A program made the position numbers and the translations under genes. From positions 434,001 to 498,000 of the forward strand of contig CM067108.1 of assembly GCA_034008185.1 (NCBI GenBank): 64,000 nucleotides of DNA, given 5' to 3'. This DNA is from Gorsachius magnificus (lineage: Eukaryota; Chordata; Aves; Pelecaniformes; Ardeidae). Below are positions 1 to 10,404 of this stretch, one piece after another (the first letter of the stretch is position 1; each line of letters starts with the position of its first letter). The notes beneath the pieces were generated by a model. That model was not told where the DNA came from and did not search any database. It worked only from the letters and a program-made list of their open reading frames with translations.

Positions 1-648
1 CGGCTGTGAAGAGTGCGGTGGCACTGCTGGATTTTGGGGACCCCCCCTTCACAGCCCCCAGGAGCCAGCTTGGCCGTTTTGGGGGGGCCCTGGCTGCGGG
101 GGGGGAGGGGACAGCACCCCAACATGCCCCCCCAGGGGGCCTGCTCCCCCCTGCATGGGGTGCCCCCCCCAGCGCCACAGACCCCCAAAATCTTTTGGGG
201 TATGGCTTGTGCCCCCCACCCCCAGTATTCCCAGTCACACACCCCCCCACCCCCCCCCAATATTCCCAATCCCCCTCCCCCAGTATCGCCCTCCCCCCCC
301 ACTTTTGGCCCATTCCCACACAGTAAAAGTGGGGTTTGGGGGGGACGGTCCAAGTGTGGGAGTTTGGGGGGGGGAGCACCCCAGGTCGGGGGGGGGGGTG
401 TGGGAGGGGCACTTCCTGGCCAGATGTTCCCAACATCTGGATTCATTTAGAAACGGGGGGGGGGGGGGGGGGGCGGAGGGAGGGGGGCTGAGAACGGGGC
501 AGCTCATCACAGCAGTGCTCAGCTCGTGACTAAAATGGCGCTGGCGCGGGGCGGGGGGGGGCTGGTTTTAGGGGGGAGGCTCCCCCAAATTTTTTTTTGG
601 GGGGGGGTCCCCACCCACGCCACCCCCACCCCCACGGCGCAGCGAGGG
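1..648. other. 3' flank of PPP1R14A, no gene seen
   Basis: The stretch is C-rich then G-rich, with homopolymers up to about 20 bases. The open frames here are proline- or glycine-rich translations of these runs. I see no exon with splice sites and no recognisable protein similarity. It lies downstream of the probable poly(A) signal of PPP1R14A. Confidence 0.5.
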
Positions 649-654
649 TTTATT
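649..654 (-). promoter_or_regulatory. PPP1R14A: probable poly(A) signal of PPP1R14A
   Basis: The minus strand reads AATAAA, about 160 bases downstream of the PPP1R14A stop codon at 815-817. It is the first canonical hexamer after the stop. Confidence 0.6.
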
Positions 655-814
655 TGGGGGGGGTTGGGGGTGAAGGATTTACATGGAGGCGGGGGGGGGG
701 TGTTAAATACTGTACAGCGGGTGCTGGGGGGGGGGGAGAGCACCCATTTCTGGGTGCTGGGAGTGGGTGACACCCCCACGGTCACGGGTGAGGGGGGGTC
801 ACGGGGGGGGGGTG

Positions 815-2366
815 TCACAGAGGGGGGGGTTTGGGGTCGAGGGGGCTGGCTCGCTGGAGGACTTGCTGCTTCGGTAGCCCCTGAAGTTGGGTGAGGAGCT
901 CCCGTATGAAATCCTGCGTGGAAAATTGGGGGGGGGGGGGGGGGGAGAAATTAGGGACCCCCCCCAAAAATTAACACCCACCCACCCCCCCCCCCACGAA
1001 GCTGCTGCTGGGGATAAGCGGGGAGGAAAAGGCCCCCCCGGAGGAAGCCACCGCCGCCAAATATTTTTGCCTTTTAAAGCCCGGTTGGAGCAGCCGGAGC
1101 TGGGAGAGAACGCGGGGGTGGGGGGGGAAGGCAGGCAGCGTGTGTCCCCCCCACTCGTGTCCCCACCCCACGCGTGTGTGCCCCCCCCCTTTTGTCCCCC
1201 ATGCCCCCCCCCCCCCCCCCGTGGGGGCATACCTCGGTGTCAGCGGGGCACGACTTCAGGATACCCTGGATGGATGGAATGGGGGGTGAGTGGGGGGGGG
1301 TGTCACGCGTGTGTGTGTCCCCCAAAAAAAACTCGCGTGGGGTCCTCCCCCCCCAAAAAAAAAAATCCCCCAAACCAACCCACCCGCAGCTTCTGGGCTC
1401 GCTCCTCGTCCGTCTCCAGCTCCAGGAGGTCATCGATGTTCACCTCGTCCGGCATCTCCCCCTCCTGCCACGGGGGGACCACGGCACCCCTGGGTGTCCC
1501 CGCGTGGCCCCCTCCCCCGCGTGGGTCCCCCCCCGCGGGGCCCGCCCCCCACGTGTGTGTCCCCCCCCATGTGTCCCAGGTATCCCCAACCCCTCCCCCC
1601 CCCCCCGCGTGTCCCCGACCCCCGTGTCCCCACCTCCTATCTGTCCCCCCCGGGGCCCTCCATGTCGCTCCCACGCGGGACCGGGTCCGGTAGAAGGGGC
1701 GGGGGAAGGGGGAAGACGGGGTGGAACCGGACACCCGAGGCTCCCCCACTCGGGACCGGCGTCGTGGGGTCCCGGTGCCCGGTTTCGAGGACCCATCCAG
1801 CTCGTCCCGGTGCCACCCGTGGGTGCTGACCAGCCGGGTCCAGCTCCCGGTCCCGTTCCCGGTCCCGGTCCCGGTCCGAGCATCCCGGGTACCCTCCAGC
1901 CGGGTCCAGCTCCCGGTCCCGTTCCCGGTGCCGTTGCCGGTCCCGGTCCCGAGCCTGCCGGGTGCCCTCCAGCCGGGTCCAGCTCCCGGTCCCGTTCCCG
2001 GTCCCGGTCCCGGTCCCGAGCATCCCGGGCCCCCCAGCCCCGCCGGGTCCAGCTCCCGGTCCCGGTCCCGGTCCCGGTCCCGGTCCCGGTCCCGAGCATC
2101 CCGGGTGCCCTCCAGCCGGGCCCGGTGCCGGTGCCGGTGCCGTCCCTACCCGCCCCCGGTAGAGCTCCTCCAGCCGCCCGTCGATCCACTGCTCGGTCTC
2201 CAGCCGCCGCTGCCCCGCCGGTTGTACTTCACCGTGACCCGGGCGGGCGCCGCTGGAGCCCGGGGCTGCGGGCGAGGGGCGGGGGGCGCCGGGCGGCGGG
2301 GGAACGGCCCGGGGAGCCCCCCCCACCCCCCCGCCCCAGCCGCCGCCCCAGCCGGTTCGCCGCCAT
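815..2366 (-). CDS. PPP1R14A: PPP1R14A, protein phosphatase 1 inhibitor CPI-17 (exon 1 frame broken)
   Basis: CPI-17 inhibits the myosin light-chain phosphatase form of PP1 when phosphorylated by PKC or ROCK, and so raises smooth-muscle calcium sensitivity. Four coding exons are seen: 2150-2366, 1384-1464, 1233-1265 and 815-913, all with GT-AG introns in phase 0. The start MAANRLG is at 2366. Exon 1 encodes the inhibitory segment ARVTVKYNRR, whose Thr is the activating phosphosite of the family, then QRRLETEQWIDGRLEELYRG. Exon 2 gives EGEMPDEVNIDDLLELE, exon 3 GILKSCPADTE, and exon 4 DFIRELLTQLQGLPKQQV, ending at the stop 815-817. Summed exons are 430 nt, 5 short of a whole number of codons that would give about 144 aa (human 147). 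The deficit maps to two spots in exon 1: one base near 2245-2250 and four bases near 2211-2216. The gene is divergent from SPINT2, as in mammals. Identity is certain; the frame breaks are probably sequence errors. Confidence 0.92.
1825..2125. repeat. GGTCCC-type minisatellite in PPP1R14A intron 1
   Basis: Tandem CCGGTCCCGGTCCC hexamers are arranged in a higher-order unit that also carries CAGCCGGGTCCAGCTCCC and GAGCATCCCGGG. The array begins about 25 bases beyond the exon 1 donor. Confidence 0.85.
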
Positions 2367-2478
2367 CGCCGGGGCGCGGGGCCGGGGGGCGGGCGGGGGA
2401 GGGGCCGGGGGGCGGGGCTGGGCCGGGGGAGGAGGGGGGGACGGGGGCTCCCCCCCCCCCCCCCCCCCCCCCACCCCC

Positions 2479-3025
2479 AGCCGTACAGCCCCTACAGCCC
2501 CTACAGCCCCTACAGCCCCTATAGCCCCTACAGCCCCTACAGCCCTACAGCCCCTATAGCCCCTACAGCCCCTACAGCCCCTACAGCCCCTACAGCCCCT
2601 ATAGCCCTATAGCCCCTACAGCCCCTACAGCCCCTACAGCCCCTACAGCCCCTACAGCCCCTACAGCCCCTATAGCCCCTACAGCCCCTACAGCCCCTAC
2701 AGCCCCTATAGCCCCTACAGCCCCTACAGACCCTACAGCCCCTACAGCCCCTACAGCCCCTATAGCCCCTATAGCCCCTACAGCCCCTATAGCGCCCAGG
2801 GCTCCCCCCGCCCTACAGCCCCTACCGCCCCTATAGCGCCCAGGCCTCCTACCGCCCTACAGGCGCTACAGCCCCTACAGCCCCTCTAGCCCCTATAGCC
2901 CCTCAGCCCCTATAGCCCCAGGGCTCCCCCAGCCCTACAGCCCCTAAAGCCCCTATAGCCCCTATAGCCCCTACAGACCTTATAGCCCCTACAGCACCCA
3001 GGGCTCCCCTAACCCTACAGCCCCA
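2479..3025. repeat. 9-bp TACAGCCCC array between PPP1R14A and SPINT2
   Basis: About 50 near-perfect copies of TACAGCCCC or TATAGCCCC are seen, degenerating toward the right end. The array fills most of the roughly 940-bp spacer between the divergent start codons at 2366 and 3308. Confidence 0.9.
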
Positions 3026-3119
3026 TATATCCCCCCGTAGACCCTCCCCCCCCCCCCCCCCCCCCCCCCCCCGGCCCCAACCACCCGCCCGGTTCCCCAC
3101 GCCGGGGCTATTCCCGCGC

Positions 3120-3307
3120 CGCATGCAAAGGACGAGGCGGGGCTGGGCGGCAGCGCCCGGGCGGGGCGGAGCTTGGCGGGGGGGCGGAGCTTGGCGAAGA
3201 GGGGGCGGGGGCGGGGCTTGTCGGGGGGCCGGGCCGCACCTGTTCGCCGCGGGAGGGGCGGGGCCGGGGCGGGGCGCACCTGTGTGACGCAAGCAGCGGC
3301 GGCGGCC
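3120..3307. promoter_or_regulatory. GC-box-rich promoter region of SPINT2 (probably bidirectional)
   Basis: Many GGGGCGGGGC and GGGGCGGAGC GC boxes and CpGs lie directly upstream of the SPINT2 ATG. PPP1R14A starts on the other strand about 750 bp away. No TATA box is visible. Confidence 0.5.
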
Positions 3308-6300
3308 ATGGCGCCCGGGCGGCTCCTCCCGCTGCTGCTGCTGCTCCTGCCCGCGGCCGCCGCCATCGACGCCCGCTCCGGCCCCAACGGGCCCCCCCCG
3401 CTCGGTAACGGCCGCCTCCGGGCCTCGGGGGGGGGGGCGGTGCCTTTGGGGGCCGCTCGGGCGGGGGGGGGGGGGGGCCCGGGGGCCCCGGGGGGGGGGG
3501 GGTTTGGGGGGGGGGGTCCCCGCCTTGAGGGGGGGGGTTGAAGACCTTTGAGGGTCACTGGGGGTGGGGGGCTCTGGGTTTGGGGGGCCCTGTGGGGGTC
3601 TTGACCTTTTGGGGGGGGGGTCCCCACCTCGAGGGGGGGGCTGTGAAGCCCTTTGAGGGTTCCTGGGGGTGGGGGGCTGTGGGTTTGGGGGACCCTGAGG
3701 GGGTCTTGACCTTTTGGGGGGGGGTCCCCACCTCGAGGGGGGGGCTGTGAAGCCCTTTGAGGGTTCCTGGGGGTGGGGGGCTGTGGGTTTGGGGGGCCCT
3801 GTGGGGGTCTTGACCTTTGGGGGGGGTCCCTGTCTTGAAGGGGGGGGGTTGAAGCTCTTTGAGGGTCACTGGGGGTGGGGGGCTGTGGGTTTGGGGGGCC
3901 CTGTGGGGGTCTTGACCTTTGGGGGGGTCCCTGCTTGAAGGGGGGGGTTGAAGCCTTTGAGGGTCACTGGGGGTGGGGGGCTGTAGGTTTGGGGGGCCCT
4001 GAGGGGGTCTTGACCTTTGGGGGGGGTCCCTGTCTTGAAGGGGGGGGGTTGAAGCTCTTTGAGGGTTCCTGGGGGTGGGGGGCTGTGGGTTTGGGGGGCC
4101 CTGTGGGGGTCTTGACCTCTGGGGGGGTCCCTGGGGGGCCCTGAGGGGGTCTTGACCTTTGGGGGGGGTCCCTGTCTTGAAGGGGGGGGGTTGAAGCTCT
4201 TTGAGGGTTCCTGGGGGTGGGGGGCTGTGGGTTTGGGGGGCCCTGTGGGGGTCTTGACCTCTGGGGGGGTCCCTGCCTTGAGGGGGGGTGTGTTGAAGCC
4301 CTTTGAGGGTTCCTGGGGGGAGCTGTTGCTTTGGGGGGGGCCCCGGGGGTCTCTGTAAGGGCCCTGAGTGGGCTCCCCCACCCTAGGGGGGCTCTGAAAC
4401 CTCCGGGGGGGATGGGGGGGCTGTTGCTTTGGGGGGGGTCTCTGTAAAGGCCCTGAGCAGTCCTGACCTTCTAGGGGGGTGTCCCTCACCTTGAGGGGGG
4501 GCTCTGAAAGGCTCGGAGGGGGGGGCGTGGTTTGGGGGGGGGCCCTTCTCGAAGGGGTGTAGCCTTTGGGGGGGGGGGGGGTCATGACCTTAAGGGAAAG
4601 GTCTGAGTGGGGTCACAGCCTCAAGGGGTGACCCGGGGGGGGGGCGGGATTCTGGGGGGGGGGTCATGGCCTTGATTTTGGGGGGAGTTAAATCCTCCTG
4701 GGGGGGTCCAGGCCCTTTGGTGATGGGTGTCACTGGTCACGGGGGGGGGGGCACGGTTCCAGGAAGAGCCTCTCTTCCTTATTTTTGCCATTTTTAAACC
4801 CAAAATAACTCCTCATTCGTTCCCTTTGTGGGGAGGGGGGGTCGGGGGGAGCCCGGTGAGATGGGGGGGGGGGGGGGGTGTTGTCAAAAAAAGGGGGGGT
4901 TACCCCCCCCCCCCCAAACCGACGCCCCGTTGCTCCTTCCGCTCCCAACTTCCTCCTTGCCCTCCCCAACGCCCCGGGGTTGCATTTTGGGGAGGTTTTT
5001 GGGGGGGTTCAGCACAGCCCAAGCTTTGGGCGATGAAGGGAGGGAGGGGGGGGGCAGATTTAGGAGCCCCCCCCCCGCGGTCACAGGATCGGTCCCGTTC
5101 TTTTTTCCCAATTATCCCGCCCGGAACCTCCCCAGGGAACGAGTTCGTCCGGTTGTTGCCCTCAAAATCTCCGTAAACAGGAAACTTGCACTTTTTAACC
5201 CAGTTCGTTACCTCGGCGCTTTAACGAGGAAAAAATTTGGGAGCACCCCCCGGGCCCCCTCGCCCCCCCCCCCCCCCCGGCCCCCCCCCCCCCCCGGGCT
5301 TGTGGGATTCCAATCCCACCGGGATTTTCTCTTCCCATGCCAAAAATGTGGTTTATTTTTAATTTTTTTTTTAATAGATTTTGCCACTTTCAGCTGGCAA
5401 TTGGGTCCCAAATGGGTAATTTGGTGGCATTTGGAGCGGCCGTGGCTACCGGCCCGGCAAATCCGCTGGCCCCCAGGGGGGGTTAAGGGGGGGGGGGGAG
5501 CAGCCCCCAGAGCCCCCCAAACCTCCCCATGGCTCCGGGGGGGCGCCCACGATTTGGGGCTTTCTTCCCTCCCCCCCCCGGGTTTTGGGGGGTTCCCCCC
5601 CCCCCCCCCCGGGATTTGGGGGGGCCCCCCCCCCCCCCCCCGGGTTTTGGGGGGGGGCCCCCCCCCCCCCCGGGGGGGCCTCCCCCCCCCCGGGATTTGG
5701 GGGGTTCCTTCCCCCCCCGGATATTTGGGGGGGTTGTCCCCCCCCCAACATCCCAGCAGCGCAGGCTTTGGGGGGGGGGGCACAGCCGCTGGATATTTTT
5801 TGGGGGGGCCTAATTCACCTCCTGGGCTCTGCCCAGTGCCGGGCATCCACCCGGAGCCGCCAAATCCCTTCCTAAACCGGGAGGCTCACGCCTGCCCCCC
5901 TCCAAATTTGGGGAAAGGCGGGGGGGTGGGGTGGGGGGGGGTTGTGCCGCGGCAGTTCCTGATTTTCGGTGAATTTTTAATTATCCCCCCCCCCCCCCAG
6001 AGCTCTGCTGGCTGCCCAGGGCGGTGGGACGGTGCCGCGCCTCGATGCCGCGCTGGTGGTTCAACGTCACCGACGGCTCCTGCCAAAGCTTCGTCTTCGG
6101 AGGCTGCGACGGCAACGCCAACAACTTCCCCACGGAGCGGGAATGCCGGGAGAGCTGCGGCCCGGGAGGGGGTGAGGGCACCCCCTGCAAAATTTGGGGG
6201 CTTTTGGGGGGGGGTTGTGTAACGTTTTAGCCTCAAATGCCCCAAAATAACCCAATTTGGTAGGTAATTTGGGTTTTTTTCAGTGTTTTGGCGTCAAAAA

Positions 6301-7693
6301 ACCCACGAAATTGGGTTATTTTGGGGTATTTTTACTGTTTTGGCATCAAATTTCCCACCAAATTGGCTTACTTTGGGTTTTTTAAATTGTTTGGGCCTAA
6401 ATTCCCCAAAATAACCCAATTTGCTGGGAATTTGGGGGGGGGTTTAGTGTTTTGGTGTCAAATAACCCACGAAATTGGGTTATTTGGCGTTTTTTTCATT
6501 GTTTTGGTGTCAAACACCCCCAAAATAACCCACATTGGTGCAAAACCTGCAGGTTTTTTCAGCATTTTGGCAGCAAATAACCCACAAAATTGGGTTATGG
6601 GGCCTTATTTTCATGGTTTGTTGCCAGAACCCCCAAAAAACCCACAAAATTGGGTCGTTTTGCCTTATTTTCATCGGTTTGTTGCCAGAACCCCCAAAAA
6701 AACCCACAAATTGGGTCGTTTCGCCTTATTTTCATCGGTTTGTTGCCAGAACCCCCCAAAAAAACCCCACAAATTGGGTCGTTTCGCCTTATTTTCATCG
6801 GTTTGTTGCCAGAACCCCCCAAAAAAACCCACAAATTAGGTCGTTTCGCCTTATTTTCATCGGTTTGTTGCCAGAACCCCCACAAATTGGGTCATTTTGC
6901 CTTTTTTTTTTTTATCCTTTTCCCCAGCTTCGAAGCAACCCGAGCACCGCGCCAAGCAGCTCGTCGCCAACTCCACCTACGACGGTAAAACCTCACCGCG
7001 CCGCTTGGCGTCACCCAATTTTTTTTTTTTATTTTTTTTTTTTCCCCCGCGCTGGGAGAATTTTGGGGGCTGGGGGTGGGTTTAGGTGTCCACACCCACC
7101 ATGTGTCCCCCTCCCCAGAGTACTGCGCTGTCCCCCGGGTGACCGGCCCGTGCCGCGCCGCCTTCCCGCGCTGGTTCTACAGCCCGGCCAACCGCACTTG
7201 CATCCCTTTCACCTACGGCGGCTGCCGGGGAAATAAAAATAATTACCAAAACGAAGCCGAATGTTTGAGCCGCTGCCACCCCGAGCCAGGTGAGGGACCA
7301 ACCCGGAGTCACCTTGGGGACATCCCAGTGTCCCGTCCCCCCCCACCACCACGCTGCCATCTCACTCCCAATTTTCCTCCCCGCAGAAAACGGCGCCGAT
7401 CTCCGCGAGGATTTCATCTCCACCAAAGGTAAGCGCCGGGAGGCGGCTCGGGGCGGGGGGGACACGACACACACCCCTTACCATCACCTCACTGGCTATT
7501 TTGGGGGTGTCCCCTCCCCGCAGTGCTGGCGCTGGGGGTGCTCTTGGCCATCCTAGCGGCCATCGTGTTGGGTTACGTCACCGACGTCACCCTCAAAACG
7601 TGCCGGAGAAAACCGGAGCTGCCGGGGGCGGAAGCGGGATGGAGCCCCGCGGACGACAAGGAATATCTGATGAGCAACGCCTACACCCTCTGA
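3308..7693 (+). CDS. SPINT2: SPINT2, Kunitz-type protease inhibitor 2 (HAI-2)
   Basis: This is a type I membrane protein that inhibits serine proteases such as the HGF activator, matriptase and prostasin at epithelial surfaces. Six coding exons: 3308-3404, 6001-6171, 6928-6984, 7119-7289, 7387-7428 and 7524-7693, all GT-AG, phase 1 throughout. They total 708 nt, giving 235 aa (human 252). Exon 1 encodes a leucine-rich signal peptide ([19 protein letters not shown]). Exon 2 is Kunitz domain 1: [11 protein letters not shown] places Arg at P1, and [19 protein letters not shown] follows. Exon 4 is Kunitz domain 2 with [12 protein letters not shown] (P1 Arg) and the [11 protein letters not shown] core. 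Exon 3 is a short basic linker. Exon 6 encodes the membrane span [19 protein letters not shown] and a tail ending in [13 protein letters not shown], close to the mammalian tail. Each Kunitz domain sits on its own phase-1 exon, as in mammals. No defects are seen. Confidence 0.96.
3540..4340. repeat. about 100-bp minisatellite in SPINT2 intron 1
   Basis: Eight or so units each contain CTTTGAGGGT, a GGGTGGGGGGCTGTGGGTTT block, GGGGGTCTTGACCTTTGG and TCCC..TTGAAGGGG. Decayed copies continue to about 4700. From 4700 to 5450 the intron is mostly non-repetitive. Confidence 0.85.
5540..5760. repeat. C-run/GGGATTTGGGG short-unit repeat in SPINT2 intron 1
   Basis: Tandem units of a C10-16 run, then GGGATTTTGGGGGG, are repeated about seven times. 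The homopolymer lengths should be treated as unreliable. Confidence 0.7.
6240..6900. repeat. A/T-containing minisatellite in SPINT2 intron 2
   Basis: From about 6580 there are five units of roughly 62 bp, each holding TTATTTTCAT, GGTTTGTTGCCAGAACCCC and CACAAATTGGGTCGTTT. An older, more diverged version of the same theme (AAATTGGGTTATTTTGG) precedes it from 6240. It ends about 30 bases before exon 3. Confidence 0.85.
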
Positions 7694-8034
7694 GGGGGGC
7701 GGGGGGGGCACCCCCTCTTTTGGACACCCCCCTCCCCCAAAATGACTTTTCTGGTGCATTTTGGGCACCTCGCTTTATTCTCGATAATTTCTCAGTGATT
7801 TTGGGGGGGGGGGGCGGGCAGGGGAATCACAGGGATTTTTGGGGGGGGGGGGAGGGGACACCCCCCCATCCCCTTGCTTTATTTTTGGGGGGGCAGGTGT
7901 GGGGTGTTTGATTGTGTCCAATCAACCGGATTTGGGGTTTAATTATTAATTTTGGAGGTGGGGGCTTTATTTTTTTTATATAGAGATATTCATTTGTTTG
8001 TGGGGGTTTTTTTTGTTGTTTTTTTTTTTTTCTG

Positions 8035-8040
8035 AATAAA
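8035..8040 (+). promoter_or_regulatory. SPINT2: poly(A) signal of SPINT2
   Basis: AATAAA lies about 340 bases after the SPINT2 stop, following a T-rich stretch. No other canonical plus-strand hexamer lies between it and the stop. Confidence 0.75.
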
Positions 8041-8553
8041 GGGAGATGTGAACCATCCACTGTGGGGGGGCTCAGGATTTTTGGGGTGGGGGGGAGGCAC
8101 CCCAAAAGCACCTGGGATGGGGGGGGAGCTCTTTGATAGGGCTGGGACCCCCCCAAGCCTGGATGAGGCCCTTTAATGGGGGGGGGGGGGGCAAAATGGG
8201 GTGTCCTGGCCCCTATAGGTGGGGGGGGGGTCCTGGCACCCCCTCCTTTGCACCCTACCCCCCCGCACCCCAAATCTGCCACCTCAGCATGGACAAACCC
8301 GCGCCCCCCCGGTGTGGGTCGGGCGGCCCTGGGGTTGGGTCCCCCAATTCCCTGCCCCCCCTTCTTCTCCCCCCCCCCCAAAAAAAAAAACCTGCTGGGG
8401 AAAATAGGGGTGTTGGGGGGGGGCGGGGGGGATAAGGGACAGAACTGCCCTGTTTTGGGGGGGAGGGGGGGGCCTGAACCCACCCTGATCCTGCCCCACC
8501 CTGAGAGGCGCCACCCAGGAACAAAGTCCCCCCCCAGCCCCGCCCCACACCCC

Positions 8554-8560
8554 ATAAAAG
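8554..8560 (+). promoter_or_regulatory. TATA-like box of the C19orf33-like gene
   Basis: ATAAAAG sits in an otherwise G/C-rich stretch about 75 bases upstream of the ATG at 8630, which predicts transcription starting near 8583-8590. TATA-type promoters are not seen for the other genes in the window. Confidence 0.5.
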
Positions 8561-8629
8561 CTGGGGGGGGCCCCGCGGTGACACCGCAGCCGCTGGCAGC
8601 GTCACACCCTCCCCCCCCACCCCACCACC

Positions 8630-9311
8630 ATGGACAAGCAGCAGCACAAGGAGCCGGGCAAGAAGCACGAGGTGAGGGGGCTGCAGGGACACCCCCCCCA
8701 GCATTTGGGGACCCCCCCTGGGGCACTGGGCCCCTACACCCCAGACCCCCAGCACCCCACCTTCCAGCACCCCATAGCCCTGGGACACACCCTCCCTGGC
8801 CTGGGCACCCCCAAACTTTAGCACCCCATAGCCCTAGGGCACCCCCAAACTTTAGCACCTCATAGCCCCTAGGAACCCCCCCCCCAATCTGGGGACCCCT
8901 GCACCCTGGGACCCCCCCTGGCCTGGGGACCCCCAAACTTTAGCACCCCATAGCCCTGGGACCCCCCATGGCCTGGGGGTCCCCACACCCTGAGGCACCC
9001 TGGGACCCCCCCAAACTACACCCCAAAGCCCCTGGGCCCCCCCCCACTCTGGGACCCCCATGGTGTTGCCCCCCCCGCGGCCCCCCCCCCCTAACTTCCC
9101 GCCCCCCCCCCCCAGGATGGCCACTCCTCAGACTCCTCCAGTTCCAGCCCAGCTCGACAATACCACCCCATGGGGGGGGGGGACCAGCCCTGTGTGCTCC
9201 CCCCACCCCATTAACCCCCCCCTCCCGCAGCACCACGGCCACGAGCACAAGAAAAAGGACAAAGCGCACAAAAAACCCAAGGAGAAGAAGAAGGAGAAGA
9301 AAAGTCACTGA
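8630..9311 (+). CDS. C19orf33: C19orf33/IMUP-like small lysine- and serine-rich protein
   Basis: Human C19orf33 (immortalization up-regulated protein) is a small nuclear protein with a serine/aspartate run followed by a lysine-rich tail; its role is poorly known. Here ACCACCATGG starts MDKQQHKEPGKKHE (8630-8671, donor GGTGAGG). A second exon begins at 9116 after CCCAG with DGHSSDSSSSSPARQYH; its end is uncertain, with 9193 giving a phase-0 join. The last exon, 9231-9311, gives HHGHEHKKKDKAHKKPKEKK and ends KEKKSH-stop. This gives about 66 aa (human 106). The SSDSSSSS plus KKPKxKKKEK layout and the position, tail-to-tail with YIF1B and downstream of SPINT2, match the human locus. The short low-complexity sequence means orthology rests mainly on position. 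Confidence 0.68.
8695..9060. repeat. minisatellite in intron 1 of the C19orf33-like gene
   Basis: Units of roughly 35-65 bp combine CCCCATAGCCCTGGGAC, CCCCCAAACTTTAGCACC and GGCCTGGGGACCCC. Confidence 0.7.
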
Positions 9312-9723
9312 GGGGGGGGACAGGAGGTGACGGGGGGGGACAGGGGGGTGACAACACCCCCCCCCAGGGCAGTGTCACCCACCCGTACCCCCCCCCCCCT
9401 CCCCCCAAAAAGAGCTTGAAGGCGGCGCGGTGCCAGAGCAAAGTCCACAGTGTCACACCCGGGTCACTGGGTGGGTGGCCGGGCCCCCCCCCAAAACCCG
9501 GGGGGGGGGGGGGCCCCCCGCTGGGGGGGGGGCTGGAAGGCAGAGAACCCCAAAACCTTTAGGTGGGGGGAGCCTGCACCCCAAAAGCAACACCCCTGCT
9601 GTTGAAGGGGGGGGGGTTCCCCAATATTTAAACCCCCTCTTAAAGCGGGGTGTGCCCCCCCCAAAAGTGGGGTAACCCCCCCAAAATGAAGTAATGCCCC
9701 CCCCCCTTCCCCCCAAAGAAAAA

Positions 9724-9729
9724 AATAAA
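9724..9729 (+). promoter_or_regulatory. poly(A) signal of the C19orf33-like gene
   Basis: A plus-strand AATAAA lies about 410 bases after the stop at 9309-9311. It is only 25 bases from the YIF1B signal on the other strand, so the two 3' ends should overlap. Confidence 0.55.
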
Positions 9730-9753
9730 GGTAGGGAGGCCCCGCCCGCGGCA

Positions 9754-9759
9754 TTTATT
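9754..9759 (-). promoter_or_regulatory. YIF1B: poly(A) signal of YIF1B
   Basis: The minus strand reads AATAAA, about 105 bases downstream of the YIF1B stop. Confidence 0.7.
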
Positions 9760-9862
9760 GAAGTAGCTGAAGGTAAAATGGGGTTCGGGGGGGCTCGGAG
9801 GGGGGGTAAGTGGGGTTTGGGGGAGGCGGGGGGGGTAAAGTGGGGTTCAGGGGGGCCCCCCC

Positions 9863-10404
9863 TCACCTGAGGAGGTGGTAGGTGAGCCAGTACATGAAGA
9901 GGGGCTGGGCAGCGGCGATGGCCATGGTCAAGTACATCCGCAGTTGGTTTTTGGCCCCGCGTACCAGCACCCCCTCGGCCGCCGCCTCCGACAGCAGCTT
10001 CAGCCGCAGCGTCCTGATCTGGGGGGGGGAGGTGGGGGAAAAAAAAAAAAGGGGGGTGAACACCCCCCCCCAAAAAAAAAAAAAAACCCCACAACCCTCC
10101 CCCCTTCCCCCTTTTTTTACCATGAAGACGAAGATGCTGAGGCAGCACCAGCTCAGCACCACGTAGTAACCGGTGCGGCCGAAGAGGAGCCCGGAGATGA
10201 GGCCGATGATCATCCTGCCGGCACCCGGGGGGGGGGGGGGGGGGGGGTTTTTGGGGTGCCGGCCCCCCCCCCTCCCCCAAAAAAACAACCCACCCCCCCA
10301 CCCCCCCCCCCCCCTCACCCCACGTATTTGTAGCCGGCGAAGGCGAGGAGGTCGATGGTGGTGAGGTCGGTGTTGACGGTGACGAGGTAGAGGCTGAAGA
10401 GCAC
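9863..10404 (-). CDS. YIF1B: YIF1B, Yip1-interacting factor homolog B (3' part, cut by gap)
   Basis: YIF1B is a multi-pass membrane protein of the ER-Golgi intermediate compartment and Golgi; with Yip1-family partners it supports anterograde trafficking. Three 3' exons are seen: 10319-10404 (open at the gap), 10121-10214 and 9863-10018, with GT-AG introns and consistent phases. They encode [20 protein letters not shown], then [20 protein letters not shown] and [10 protein letters not shown], then [20 protein letters not shown] and [20 protein letters not shown], ending YHLLR-stop. These are the last membrane spans and C-terminus of the family. All upstream exons are missing. Sequence beyond the N gap (10905 onward) is minisatellite and then STRN4 3' UTR, with no YIF1B exon, so the gap hides or misplaces the rest of the gene. 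The 3' end overlaps the C19orf33-like gene tail-to-tail, as in human. Confidence 0.93.

Noticed and set aside
2479..3025. TACAGCCCC array considered as degenerate telomeric repeat
   Set aside because: The unit is nine bases and lacks the TTAGGG/CCCTAA core.
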